Assembly: GCA_902527105.1 (NCBI GenBank)
Contig: CABZNT010000006.1
Span: forward strand, 32,782-96,781
DNA from: an uncultured Prochlorococcus sp.
Lineage (GTDB): Bacteria > Cyanobacteriota > Cyanobacteriia > PCC-6307 > Cyanobiaceae
DNA length: 64,000 nt
Direction of reading: 5' to 3'
Positions within the stretch are counted from its first letter, which is position 1, and every line of letters starts with the position of its first letter. The translations under genes were made by a program, and so were the position numbers. The notes below the pieces were generated by a model. It had not been told where the DNA came from, did no database searches, and saw only the letters and a list, made by a program, of their open reading frames with translations. This document shows positions 53,382 to 62,384 of this stretch, piece after piece.

Positions 53382-53918
53382 ATGACTCAATTAAGTTCCA
53401 ATGATGTCCCTTCTATGGGTCGAAGGCAATTTATGAATCTTCTTACATTTGGTACTGCTACTGGTGTAGCTTTAGGTGCCCTTTACCCTGTAGCGAATTA
53501 TTTCATGCCTCTAAGAGCAGGCGGTGGTGGAGGTGGAACTTCTGCTAAAGATGAATTAGGGAATCCAATAACTAAAACAGGTTGGTTAGCTACCCATCAA
53601 GCAGGAGACAGAAGTCTAGTTCAGGGTCTAAAGGGAGATCCAACTTATTTAATAGTTAATGAGGGTGGGGAAATAGGAGAATTTGGTTTAAATGCAATTT
53701 GTACTCATTTAGGTTGCGTTGTCCCATGGGATAGTGGTGCTAATAAATTCATATGTCCTTGTCATGGCAGTCAGTACGATACTAACGGGAAGGTAGTAAG
53801 AGGGCCTGCGCCTTTATCTTTAGCTCTAGCTCATGTCGATATTGAAGATGATGCTGTACTCGTCAAACAATGGTCAGAAACTGACTTTAGAACTAATGAA
53901 AATCCATGGTGGGCATAA
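53382..53918 (+). CDS. petC: Cytochrome b6f Rieske iron-sulfur subunit (PetC)
   Basis: PetC carries the 2Fe-2S cluster that passes electrons from plastoquinol to cytochrome f in the thylakoid. The 178-residue protein has a twin-arginine signal-anchor [20 protein letters not shown] (about 13-32), a glycine hinge, and both cluster motifs CTHLGC and CPCHGS. petA starts only 5 bp after the petC stop, so petCA form an operon. A 123-bp gap upstream, divergent to DUF3067, should hold the promoter. Confidence 0.97.
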   Translation: MTQLSSNDVPSMGRRQFMNLLTFGTATGVALGALYPVANYFMPLRAGGGGGGTSAKDELGNPITKTGWLATHQAGDRSLVQGLKGDPTYLIVNEGGEIGEFGLNAICTHLGCVVPWDSGANKFICPCHGSQYDTNGKVVRGPAPLSLALAHVDIEDDAVLVKQWSETDFRTNENPWWA

Positions 53919-53923
53919 TAAAA

Positions 53924-54877
53924 ATGAAAGGTCTTAAAAATCAAATCATGAAAAAAACAAGTTTATTTATCTGTACTCTGCTTTTCATTTCAAGCATTGT
54001 ATTTTATCCAAAGATCAGTTTTGCTTATCCATTTTGGGCTCAGCAAAACTACGAATCCCCAAGAGAAGCCACAGGCAAGATAGTTTGTGCAAATTGTCAT
54101 CTAGCTCAGATGCCTACAATTGCAGAGGTTCCACAATCTGTTGGAGCAGACAGTGTTTTCAAAGCTGTAGTCAAAATACCCTACAAAAATGATTTAAAAG
54201 AGATAGGGGCTGATGGTTCGGAAGTCCCATTACAAGTTGGTGCTGTTGTAATGCTGCCTGATGGCTTTAAACTTGCTCCACAAGAAAGATGGACCGAAGA
54301 AATAAAAGAGGAGACAGAAGGGGTTTATTTCACTAATTACAGTGAAGAGAAAGATAATATCATTATTGTCGGACCTTTACCCGGCGATACCAATAAAGAA
54401 ATCGTTTTCCCTGTACTTTCTCCTGACCCATCCACTAATAAAGAATATCACTATGGAAAATACTCGTTACATATTGGAGGCAATAGAGGTAGAGGTCAGG
54501 TATATCCAACTGGAGACAAGAGCAATAATGTAGTATTCACTTCTTCCACCTCAGGAACTATAAATTCAATAGAAACAATTGAAGATGGTAGTTATCAAGT
54601 CAATATAGAAAATGATAATGGTGAAATAACTACTGAAGCAGTCCCTGTTGGTCCTCAACTTATCGTAAAAGCGCAAGACAAAATTAATGTAGGTGATCCT
54701 CTTACTAATGATCCCAACGTTGGTGGCTTTGGGCAATTAGATGCTGAGGTTGTACTTCAGAGCCCTTATAGAGTTATTGGATTGATTGCATTCTTCATTG
54801 GTGTAGGCTTAACACAAATACTTTTAGTATTAAAGAAAAAACAAGTTGAAAAAGTGCAAGCAGCAGAGGGTATCTAA
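53924..54877 (+). CDS. petA: Cytochrome f (PetA)
   Basis: Cytochrome f is the c-type haem subunit of b6f facing the lumen. From ATG 53924 (317 residues), there is a signal peptide ending SFA, the mature start [18 protein letters not shown] (Tyr1 gives the axial ligand), the haem motif CANCH, and a C-terminal membrane anchor (about 280-302). An ATG at 53906 would overlap petC by 13 bp and add six residues, which I consider less likely. lgt follows 10 bp downstream. Confidence 0.97.
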   Translation: MKGLKNQIMKKTSLFICTLLFISSIVFYPKISFAYPFWAQQNYESPREATGKIVCANCHLAQMPTIAEVPQSVGADSVFKAVVKIPYKNDLKEIGADGSEVPLQVGAVVMLPDGFKLAPQERWTEEIKEETEGVYFTNYSEEKDNIIIVGPLPGDTNKEIVFPVLSPDPSTNKEYHYGKYSLHIGGNRGRGQVYPTGDKSNNVVFTSSTSGTINSIETIEDGSYQVNIENDNGEITTEAVPVGPQLIVKAQDKINVGDPLTNDPNVGGFGQLDAEVVLQSPYRVIGLIAFFIGVGLTQILLVLKKKQVEKVQAAEGI

Positions 54878-54887
54878 CTTTCTCTAA

Positions 54888-55781
54888 ATGCTTATACTTC
54901 AAGCTTTTATAGAATCCCCAGGAGAAACTTTCTTAAATTTAGGATTTATAACTATTAGATGGTACGGATTTCTTATTTCGGTTTCAGTTTTAATAGGCCT
55001 ATTTGTCTCTAAAAAACTAGCAAAGGCAAGAAATATTAACCCAGAGTACATTAGTGAAATACTTCCATCATTAATAATCTCTTCAATAATTGGAGCTAGA
55101 GCTTATTACGTAATTTTTGAGTGGAGGCAATATAGCGGAGAGAACTTTTTTACTTCTTTTGAGCTATTCAATAACATCATTCAAATACCTTCTTTTCTTG
55201 CAGTTTGGGAAGGAGGCATAGCAATCCATGGAGGCCTAATTGGAGGATTAATATCTATTATCTATTTCTGTAAGTCGAAAAAAATTAATTTAAAAACTTT
55301 TATAGATATATTAATACCCTCGATTATTCTTGGACAATCAATAGGAAGGTGGGGAAATTTTTTCAATAATGAAGCCTTTGGAGTGCCTACAAATTTGCCT
55401 TGGAAATTATTTATACCTATCCAAAATAGGCCTTTAGAATTTATTAATTATGAATTTTTTCATCCTACATTTCTCTATGAGTCATTGTGGAATCTTTTAA
55501 TTTTCATCGTCCTTATTATTATCTTTATTAAACAAAATAAAACAGATTTTTTCAGGCCTGGCTTTATTAGCTGTCTTTATTTAATAAGTTATAGCTTTGG
55601 AAGATTCTGGATTGAAGGTTTAAGAACTGACCCTCTATGCATTGGTGGACTCCCACCTTTCTGTGATGGCGGTATAAGAATGGCTCAATTTATAAGTATT
55701 TTTCTATTTTCTTCTGGATTAATTGGAATATTTTTTTTAAGATTGAGGACATATAGTGGGAAAAACAGAAAGAATGGATAA
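54888..55781 (+). CDS. lgt: Prolipoprotein diacylglyceryl transferase
   Basis: Lgt attaches diacylglycerol to the lipobox cysteine of lipoproteins. The 297-residue protein has about seven membrane segments, [13 protein letters not shown] near the start, IHGGLIGG and the signature [16 protein letters not shown] (about 149-164), plus [12 protein letters not shown]. The 3' end overlaps cobM by 8 bp. It follows petA by 10 bp, so petC-petA-lgt-cobM probably share a transcript. Confidence 0.96.
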   Translation: MLILQAFIESPGETFLNLGFITIRWYGFLISVSVLIGLFVSKKLAKARNINPEYISEILPSLIISSIIGARAYYVIFEWRQYSGENFFTSFELFNNIIQIPSFLAVWEGGIAIHGGLIGGLISIIYFCKSKKINLKTFIDILIPSIILGQSIGRWGNFFNNEAFGVPTNLPWKLFIPIQNRPLEFINYEFFHPTFLYESLWNLLIFIVLIIIFIKQNKTDFFRPGFISCLYLISYSFGRFWIEGLRTDPLCIGGLPPFCDGGIRMAQFISIFLFSSGLIGIFFLRLRTYSGKNRKNG

Positions 55782-56529
55782 CAAAATATCGTTTATTGGT
55801 GTTGGTCCAGGTGATCCAGAATTATTAACTTTAAAAGCATTAAAAAAGATAAAAATTGCAGATGTCATTATTTGGACTGATTCTCTAATTCCTGAAAAGA
55901 TTTTAGATTCTGCTAAAGAAGGTTCTGAAAAAATAAAAACGAGTTCACTTAACTTAGAGCAAATCACCTCAATTATGATAGAAAAATTTCAGGCAGGGAA
56001 AACTGTTGTAAGGTTGCATGATGGAGACCCTTGCCTTTTTGGAGCAATTAGAGAGCAAATCGAAATTTTAAAAAACGAAAAAATTGAAATCGAGGTTGTT
56101 CCTGGAGTAAGTGCTTTTCAAGTTGCTGCAGCATATCATGAAGCTGAGTTAACCATCCCTGACGTAACGCAAACAATAATTTTAACTAGAGCAGGAGGAC
56201 GAACAGGGATGCCCGAAAAAGAATCTCTGAAAGATCTTGCGAAACACAATTCCTCTATATGTTTATATCTAAGTGCTAGGCATGTTAAAAGGTCTCAAGA
56301 AACTCTACTAGAGTTTTACCCTCCAGAGACTAAAGTTATTGTTGGATTTAGAGTATCTTGGGATGATGGTTGGACATCATTAATAGAATTAAAAGATATG
56401 GAAAAATTTTCTATTGAGAAAAAACTAATTAGAACAACCATTTACATAATTAGCCCAGCAATTAGTAATTTTCAAAAAAGATCTAATCTTTATAATCCAT
56501 CTTATAGGCATCTCTTTAGGAATAAATAA
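55774..56529 (+). CDS. cobM: Precorrin-4 C11-methyltransferase
   Basis: CobM methylates C11 of precorrin-4 with S-adenosylmethionine. The 251-residue protein has the methylase start [45 protein letters not shown] and [13 protein letters not shown], all typical of CobM/CbiF. I prefer the ATG at 55774, which overlaps the lgt stop by 8 bp; a GTG at 55756 would add six residues. A 55-bp gap follows to the RodZ-like gene. Confidence 0.95.
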   Translation: MDNKISFIGVGPGDPELLTLKALKKIKIADVIIWTDSLIPEKILDSAKEGSEKIKTSSLNLEQITSIMIEKFQAGKTVVRLHDGDPCLFGAIREQIEILKNEKIEIEVVPGVSAFQVAAAYHEAELTIPDVTQTIILTRAGGRTGMPEKESLKDLAKHNSSICLYLSARHVKRSQETLLEFYPPETKVIVGFRVSWDDGWTSLIELKDMEKFSIEKKLIRTTIYIISPAISNFQKRSNLYNPSYRHLFRNK

Positions 56530-56584
56530 TCTTAAAGTTGATAGAAAAATATTAATTACTATAATTAGTAAAAGTTTATTTACT

Positions 56585-57079
56585 TTGAAAGAAATAAAAT
56601 CTGTTTCGGAAAACAACAATAAAGGAGAAAATTCCTCTTTAAAGAGAATTGGAAATTTCATTAAAGAGGCAAGGTTAAGTAGAAATCAATCTATTGAAGA
56701 ATTGGCTTCTGATTTAAAAATTGGAGCTCATCAACTTGAAGCTATAGAAGAGGGTAATGAAGAAAAGCTACCTGAAAAAGTATTTGTCAAAGCAATGATT
56801 AGAAGGATTTCACAGAAGCTCAAACTTGATACAGATTTTATAATGGCTGAATTCAAGACAGAGAGGAAAGAAGTGAAAATTGAAGAAATAGTTGAAGATG
56901 TCTCCAAAAAAAATTACAAGTCTAGGCAATCTAAAAATCTTAATCCAGTAGGGTTCCTAATATTTATTTTAATTTCAGGCTTTCTGGGACTAATCGCATC
57001 ATCCTTAATTTTCAATTTATTTTCAGACTCTTCTCAGAATCAAACTCCAAAACAAGAACTTATTAAAAAAACTAAATAA
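56585..57079 (+). CDS. RodZ-like HTH-membrane protein (short form)
   Basis: The 164-residue protein has an N-terminal Cro/C1-type helix-turn-helix (about 20-80: IGNFIKEARLSRNQSIEELA, KIGAHQLEAIEEGNEEKLPEKVFVKAMIRRISQKL), as in RodZ/HTH_25 proteins, a charged linker and one membrane segment (about 124-146). The periplasmic domain of RodZ is missing or very short. RodZ supports cell shape with MreB; in this round cell type MreB links are unknown. The start is TTG at 56585. The 3' end overlaps ppx by 8 bp. Confidence 0.72.
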   Translation: MKEIKSVSENNNKGENSSLKRIGNFIKEARLSRNQSIEELASDLKIGAHQLEAIEEGNEEKLPEKVFVKAMIRRISQKLKLDTDFIMAEFKTERKEVKIEEIVEDVSKKNYKSRQSKNLNPVGFLIFILISGFLGLIASSLIFNLFSDSSQNQTPKQELIKKTK

Positions 57080-58667
57080 CTTTTAAATCTAAATTCTTTA
57101 GTTCTTTTATTACATTACGACATAATCCTAAATTCCATTTTTCAAGTAGAAGATCATTGTTTCTATCGAAAGGTAGAAGTTCAAATGTAAGAATATTTTC
57201 CTGCAATTTTATTTGAACTGAGGAAATTACTCTATCAGGTCTTTGATCAAGAGATGCTGCTAGTCTCAAAATTAATGACATTTCAAGAACTAATGTTTTA
57301 TCTTCTTTGGACATTAAATTTTGCCAAGACTCATGTCTTTTCTTGGGTAGAGTCTTTCTATGGTATCTGGCAATTGAAGCAATAATATTTGTTTCTGCTT
57401 CAGAATATCCCAACAACTCACAATTTTTTATTAAGTACCAAGAGTGTTTGTGATATGAACCTACATTCACGTATTTCCCACAATTATAAAGATTAGAAGC
57501 TGCCCAAAGAAGTTCTTTAGCCTTAGGGTCATTATCGCTATGAAAGATATTTTTAGTCTGATCATAGATTTGGAAGGCAATATCAATAACTTTCTCAGCT
57601 CTTGTATTATCTACTCCAAACTTTCTAGCCTGATGAACTATAGTTGTTTTTCTAATATTGCTTTGAATATTTAACTCGTTTTTAATTATCCCTTTACGAA
57701 GCATCCAATCAACAACTAAACCCTCTCGAAGCGCCCGCTCACTTATTATTAATTCATTAAAGTCCAACATCTCCATTGCTGTGCTTAATATCAGTGCTCC
57801 TGGAATAATTATTTCTGCTCTTCTCTCACTTAATGAAGGTATTTTCTTAATTTCCGAAACCGGTAATCTAAGTAGTTTTTCCAATACATTTTGCAAATTT
57901 TCCCTTTTAAATTTATAACCATGCAACTTTTGTTTAGATTCTCCTAAATCATCTGAAATCAAGTTTCCTAATGAGGTTGCAGTGCCACTGGTTGCAATCA
58001 TAGATAAAGGCTTATCTCCCTTAGATCTACTCTTTATTTTTCGAACAGATGGTTCTAAAGATCCTTTGATAAAAGTTGTTAGAAAAATGGATCTTTCTGA
58101 ATTTATAGAATCTTTATTTAAAAAATCATTTTTAAGTCTTACTGCACCAATTCTAGAACTGGTAAGAGCAATAGCATCTTTTTTGTCGGCAAGTATTAAC
58201 TCTGTAGATCCTCCTCCAATATCTATGATTACAAAAGACTGATCTTCAAAAGCCATACCAGAAAGAACACCAAGGTAAATTAATCTGGCTTCCTCAGAAC
58301 CACTTATCATTTCTATTTGAAAATCCGTTTCATCAAGAACTCTTCTAATAAAATCTTGACCGTTTGGAGCTTCCCTAACTGCACTTGTAGCTGCTGTTAC
58401 TATTTGTTTTACTCCATTACTTTTACAATATTCCTTAAATCGCTTAAGAGTAACCAATGCTCTTTGGATTGATTCTTCAGTAAGATTACCCTCCTCATCT
58501 CTTTCTCCAAGACGGGTGGTTGATTTATCAGTGAATTTTATTGAAAATGATTTTAATTCTAGATTAATTTCTGCTACCAAGAGATGTGTAGAATTAGTTC
58601 CAATATCTATAGAAGCTACTAAAATTTGCTTTTCTTGAAAATATCTTAAATCTTTTTTCTCTATCAT
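57072..58667 (-). CDS. ppx: Exopolyphosphatase/guanosine pentaphosphate phosphohydrolase (Ppx/GppA)
   Basis: The 531-residue protein has the ASKHA phosphatase start VASIDIGTNSTHLLVAEI, the phosphate motif VIIDIGGGSTELIL, and a C-terminal HD-like domain (about 320-510). Ppx removes terminal phosphate from polyphosphate; GppA acts on pppGpp. The C-terminal domain and length match cyanobacterial Ppx. It converges on the RodZ-like gene with an 8-bp overlap. Confidence 0.93.
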   Translation of the reverse strand: MIEKKDLRYFQEKQILVASIDIGTNSTHLLVAEINLELKSFSIKFTDKSTTRLGERDEEGNLTEESIQRALVTLKRFKEYCKSNGVKQIVTAATSAVREAPNGQDFIRRVLDETDFQIEMISGSEEARLIYLGVLSGMAFEDQSFVIIDIGGGSTELILADKKDAIALTSSRIGAVRLKNDFLNKDSINSERSIFLTTFIKGSLEPSVRKIKSRSKGDKPLSMIATSGTATSLGNLISDDLGESKQKLHGYKFKRENLQNVLEKLLRLPVSEIKKIPSLSERRAEIIIPGALILSTAMEMLDFNELIISERALREGLVVDWMLRKGIIKNELNIQSNIRKTTIVHQARKFGVDNTRAEKVIDIAFQIYDQTKNIFHSDNDPKAKELLWAASNLYNCGKYVNVGSYHKHSWYLIKNCELLGYSEAETNIIASIARYHRKTLPKKRHESWQNLMSKEDKTLVLEMSLILRLAASLDQRPDRVISSVQIKLQENILTFELLPFDRNNDLLLEKWNLGLCRNVIKELKNLDLKVI

Positions 58668-58771
58668 TTCTTTTTATAAGATGCAGATATTTTTAATCCA
58701 TTAATAAATATACCCAAGATTGATTATTAAATAATAGAAATCATTTAATCCTAGTAAGATTATTTAAAGTT

Positions 58772-59680
58772 ATGAAATATACAATAGGTCATATGCAAAA
58801 TAAAAATCAACAAATTAAATTAAGTACTTTTTTTGAATTATTAAGGTGGAATAAACCGACTGGAAGAATGATCTTACTGATTCCTGCTGGATGGAGTTTA
58901 TATTTAACCCCAGATGCTAATCCAACATTTTTAATGTTGCTAAGAATAATCCTGGGAGGGCTACTAGTAAGTGGATTAGGCTGCGTAGTTAATGATATTT
59001 GGGACAAAAAAATTGACCAAAGAGTTTTCAGAACAAAAAATAGACCTCTAGCTGCAAATAAAATCGGCCTTAAAACAGCTTATTCAATTCTTTTCTTTTT
59101 GATTTTATGTAGTTTCTTTTTAACTTTGTCACTACCTCAACCTGGCAGGATCCTCTCCATTTCACTTGCTTTTTTAGCTTTACCTATTATTTTAATTTAT
59201 CCTTCTGCCAAAAGATGGTTTAAATATCCTCAATTAATCTTATCCATATGCTGGGGTTTTGCTGTCTTAATTCCCTGGGCCGCAAATGAAGGCAATTTAA
59301 ATAGTATTGTTTTATTGTTTTGCTGGCTAGCCACTATTTTTTGGACTTTTGGCTTTGACACAATTTATGCTTTAGCAGATAAAAAATATGATATCAAAAT
59401 TGGAATAAATAGTTCTGCTGTTAACCTTCAGAACAATACAAGAATAACTATTCAAATTTGTTATTTATTAACTTCTATTTTTCTTGCATTATGCGGATTT
59501 ATTAATCAAATGGATTTTATTTTTTGGCCAATTTGGCTTTTAACGGCAATCTTAATGCAGCGAGATATACTAAAGGTATTTCCTGAGGAAAAGCAATCTA
59601 TAAAAAATATTGGGAATCACTTCAAAAATCAATCAATTTACGGGGGTGTTCTTTTATTAGGAATTATTATTGCCTCATAA
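58772..59680 (+). CDS. UbiA-family prenyltransferase (likely plastoquinone pathway)
   Basis: The 302-residue protein has eight to nine membrane segments and the two Asp-rich UbiA motifs: NDIWDKKID (about 75-83) and DKKYDIK (about 205-211), which bind the Mg-prenyl diphosphate. It starts ELLRWNKPTGRMILLIPAGW, a 4-hydroxybenzoate prenyltransferase pattern, so a role in plastoquinone synthesis is likely for a cyanobacterium. An ATG seven codons in (58793) is an alternative start. It precedes the S66 peptidase by 9 bp. Confidence 0.9.
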   Translation: MKYTIGHMQNKNQQIKLSTFFELLRWNKPTGRMILLIPAGWSLYLTPDANPTFLMLLRIILGGLLVSGLGCVVNDIWDKKIDQRVFRTKNRPLAANKIGLKTAYSILFFLILCSFFLTLSLPQPGRILSISLAFLALPIILIYPSAKRWFKYPQLILSICWGFAVLIPWAANEGNLNSIVLLFCWLATIFWTFGFDTIYALADKKYDIKIGINSSAVNLQNNTRITIQICYLLTSIFLALCGFINQMDFIFWPIWLLTAILMQRDILKVFPEEKQSIKNIGNHFKNQSIYGGVLLLGIIIAS

Positions 59681-59689
59681 ATTCTAAAA

Positions 59690-60559
59690 ATGGTCTTTAG
59701 ATTAAAAAAAGGTGATCTAATAGATATTTTAGCTCCTGGCTCCTTTATTAATGAAGAAGAAAATTTTCAAAAAGGTATAGAAATCTTAAAAAACTGGGGC
59801 TTGGAAATTAATGAAAATAATTCTCTGTCAAAAAAGTTTGGTTATTTTGCAGGTGATGATCTAAGTAGATTTGAAGAACTAGAAAAAGCACAAAATAGTA
59901 AGCTAATAATTTTTGCAAAAGGAGGCTGGGGTTCAGCAAGAATATTAGAAAAAGAACCTTCTTGGCAGCATGGTTTAATGCTTGGATTCTCAGATACATG
60001 TTCTTTATTACTATCTAAATATTCTCAAGGATTTATAGGTTCTATTCATGGCCCCATGGTTACTGGCCTTTTCAAAGAACCAGAGTGGAGTCTTGACAGA
60101 TTAAGAAATTTACTTTTTGAAGGATATGTTGAGGACATAAGAGGAATTCCTTTAAGAGGTGGGAAAGCTAAAGGAGAAATTATCGTTTCTAACTTAACTA
60201 TTGCTACTTTTTTAATTGGTACTAATCACTTTCCAGATTGCAAAGGGAAAATAATAATTTTTGAAGATATTAATGAAGATATTTATAAAATTGATCGCAT
60301 GTTGACTTACCTAAGAATGACTAAAACACTTACTGAAATTGCTGGTATTGGATTCGGAAGTTTTTCTAATGATTACTGCGACCTTGAATGGAAAGATTTA
60401 CTAAAAAACTGCATTATTGAAAGACTCCAAGAGTTTGATTTTCCTATTCTTTTTGACCTCCCAATAGGCCACATATCGGGAAATGCTTGCATTCCTTTAG
60501 GATACGAAGCCACCTTAAATGGTGATAATGGCATTCTTAGTATCGATACACCTTTTTAA
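59690..60559 (+). CDS. S66 family peptidase (LD-carboxypeptidase/MccF-like)
   Basis: The 289-residue protein has the S66 catalytic landmarks: Ser in MLGFSDTCSLL (about residue 102), Glu in IIIFEDINEDIYKIDRML and His in DLPIGHISGNACIPLG. LD-carboxypeptidases trim tetrapeptides of recycled peptidoglycan; MccF-like members cleave microcin-type peptide-nucleotides. Which applies here is not known. It abuts ispD, with stop codons at adjoining bases. Confidence 0.88.
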   Translation: MVFRLKKGDLIDILAPGSFINEEENFQKGIEILKNWGLEINENNSLSKKFGYFAGDDLSRFEELEKAQNSKLIIFAKGGWGSARILEKEPSWQHGLMLGFSDTCSLLLSKYSQGFIGSIHGPMVTGLFKEPEWSLDRLRNLLFEGYVEDIRGIPLRGGKAKGEIIVSNLTIATFLIGTNHFPDCKGKIIIFEDINEDIYKIDRMLTYLRMTKTLTEIAGIGFGSFSNDYCDLEWKDLLKNCIIERLQEFDFPILFDLPIGHISGNACIPLGYEATLNGDNGILSIDTPF

Positions 60560-61231
60560 CTAGGTGTTCTTCACAAAAAGTTTTGCTATTTTCAAATCTA
60601 CAGGGGATGTAATTTTAATATTTGAATAAGTTCCTTCAATAATCTTTACTTTCCAATTAAGCATTTCGAATAGTGAGGCATCATCTGTGACTTTCCAGTT
60701 TTTATCAATTGCCATCTTATGAGCTTTTTTTAATCTATCTACTAAAAAGCCCTGAGGAGTTTGCGCTGCCCATAAATAATTTCTATCTGGTGTTTCTTTA
60801 ATGAAACCTTCATTATCAACCATCTTTATGGTATCAGTTACCTTAGTAGCCAAAATTACTGCTTCATTTGCATCTAGTTGCTTTGCACAAAGGTCTATCA
60901 ATTCAGGATTAATAAGACATCTAGCACCATCGTGTATTAAAACTTTTACAGCATCTTTTGGTAGCGCTTTTAAACCATTAAAAACTGACTTTTGTCTGGT
61001 GTCACCACCATTAATCCAATGAACTTTATGGGCAAATTCCTTTAATGAATTTAATAATAAATTTTTATCTTTCGGTTGCCCAATTATTCCAACCCAATTT
61101 GTTGAGCTTGCAGAAAATACAGATTTAAGTGTCCAATAAATCAAAGACTCTCCATCTAAATCAATAAGTAATTTATTTTTTCCAGCTTTCATTCTGCTAC
61201 CGCTCCCTGCAGCTGGTATTAAAAAGTGCAC
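60560..61231 (-). CDS. ispD: 2-C-methyl-D-erythritol 4-phosphate cytidylyltransferase
   Basis: IspD adds CMP to MEP in the plastid-type (non-mevalonate) isoprenoid pathway. The 223-residue protein has LIPAAGSGSRMKAGKNK at the start, VLIHDGARCLIN, and TPQGFLVDRLKKA and VTDDASLFE segments, which are the cytidylyltransferase motifs. The start is GTG at 61229-61231, since no ATG precedes the HFLIPAAG strand. It diverges from fabG by 92 bp. Confidence 0.95.
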   Translation of the reverse strand: MHFLIPAAGSGSRMKAGKNKLLIDLDGESLIYWTLKSVFSASSTNWVGIIGQPKDKNLLLNSLKEFAHKVHWINGGDTRQKSVFNGLKALPKDAVKVLIHDGARCLINPELIDLCAKQLDANEAVILATKVTDTIKMVDNEGFIKETPDRNYLWAAQTPQGFLVDRLKKAHKMAIDKNWKVTDDASLFEMLNWKVKIIEGTYSNIKITSPVDLKIAKLFVKNT

Positions 61232-61323
61232 AATAGAAGGTCTTAATATTTTCTAGACAATTATAAATAAAAGCAATATCTTTACACAAATAGTACTACG
61301 ATTGAAAATTATAAAATTTCATA

Positions 61324-62073
61324 ATGTCCAATACAGATTCATTATCAGGCAAAGTTGCTTTAATCACTGGAGCTAGCAGAGGAATTGGTAAAGAAATTGC
61401 TTTAGAACTAAGCCGCTTAGGAGCAGAAGTTTTTATTAATTACTCTTCTTCTGATGAAAAAGCTGAAGAAGTTGTAAATTCAATAAAAAATTTGGGAGGA
61501 AAAGCTCATAAATTAAAATTTGATGTCTCAAAAGAGGATTCTGTCAGTTTAGCTTTTGAAGAAATAATCAAAATTAATGGCACCATTGATATCCTCATTA
61601 ACAATGCTGGCATCACGAGAGATGGACTATTGATGAGAATGAAATCGGAACAATGGGATGACGTACTAAATACAAACTTAAAAGGAGTTTTTCTTTGTAC
61701 AAAATATGCTTCAAAATTTATGATGAAAAAAAGAAGTGGTAGCATCGTAAATATTTCATCTGTTGTTGGAATAATAGGTAATCCAGGGCAAGCAAATTAT
61801 TCTGCCGCCAAAGCTGGAGTTATTGGATTTACCAAAACTTGCGCTAAAGAATTTGCTTCAAGAGGTATAAACGTAAATGCAATAGCTCCAGGTTTCATAG
61901 AAACAGAGATGACTGAAAAACTTAATACTGAAGAGATTCTTAAAGTAATTCCTTTAGGGAAATTAGGAAGTTGTACTCAAATTGCAAACTTAGTATCATT
62001 CTTAGTTTCAAGTGATGCAGGAAGTTACATTACAGGTCAAACAATCAGTATTGATGGGGGTATGAGTATTTAG
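61324..62073 (+). CDS. fabG: 3-oxoacyl-ACP reductase
   Basis: FabG reduces 3-oxoacyl-ACP with NADPH in fatty acid elongation. The 249-residue SDR has TGASRGIGKEIAL, DILINNAGITRDGLLMRM, NISSVVGIIGNPGQANYSAAKAGV with the Ser-Tyr-Lys triad, and VNAIAPGFIETEMTE, all typical of FabG. Its stop abuts a small minus-strand gene. Confidence 0.96.
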   Translation: MSNTDSLSGKVALITGASRGIGKEIALELSRLGAEVFINYSSSDEKAEEVVNSIKNLGGKAHKLKFDVSKEDSVSLAFEEIIKINGTIDILINNAGITRDGLLMRMKSEQWDDVLNTNLKGVFLCTKYASKFMMKKRSGSIVNISSVVGIIGNPGQANYSAAKAGVIGFTKTCAKEFASRGINVNAIAPGFIETEMTEKLNTEEILKVIPLGKLGSCTQIANLVSFLVSSDAGSYITGQTISIDGGMSI

Positions 62074-62253
62074 TTATGTACTTTGGTAAGGCTGACCCAA
62101 TTCATCTCTTAATTTTCTAATTTTTTGTAAAAGTTTTAGTCTTCGACTTCTAGCAGTTAATGTCAAGAAAAATCTTAAAGGAAAGTATATTACTGTCATA
62201 GCAATCGCGAGGATTGCGGTAAGAGTAAAAATAAGATTATTTGTTTCTTCCAT
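62074..62253 (-). CDS. Small 59-residue membrane protein, unknown
   Basis: An ATG at 62251-62253 opens a 59-codon frame: METEN-like polar start, one hydrophobic segment (LTAILAIAMTVIYFPLRFFL, about 11-30) and a basic tail ending RDELGQPYQST. The stop codon directly abuts the fabG stop. Composition (Arg/Leu-rich helix after the membrane segment) looks like a real short membrane protein rather than noise. No family is recognised. Confidence 0.55.
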   Translation of the reverse strand: MEETNNLIFTLTAILAIAMTVIYFPLRFFLTLTARSRRLKLLQKIRKLRDELGQPYQST

Positions 62254-62384
62254 AACTTAAAGATACTAACATTTAGGTAAATTTGTATGTCTCATTGGAA
62301 GAAATTCGGCTTTCCCCACTTAATTAAATATCCCTTAAAAATGATTTTATGGGAGATTAGAATAAGTTAAAAGATCAAATAAAC

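Noticed and set aside
55756..55773. GTG start for cobM at 55756
   Set aside because: The ATG at 55774 fits the family start and gives the smaller overlap with lgt.
62254..62384. CIRCE element before groEL
   Set aside because: No TTAGCACTC-type inverted repeat with a 9-bp spacer is present.
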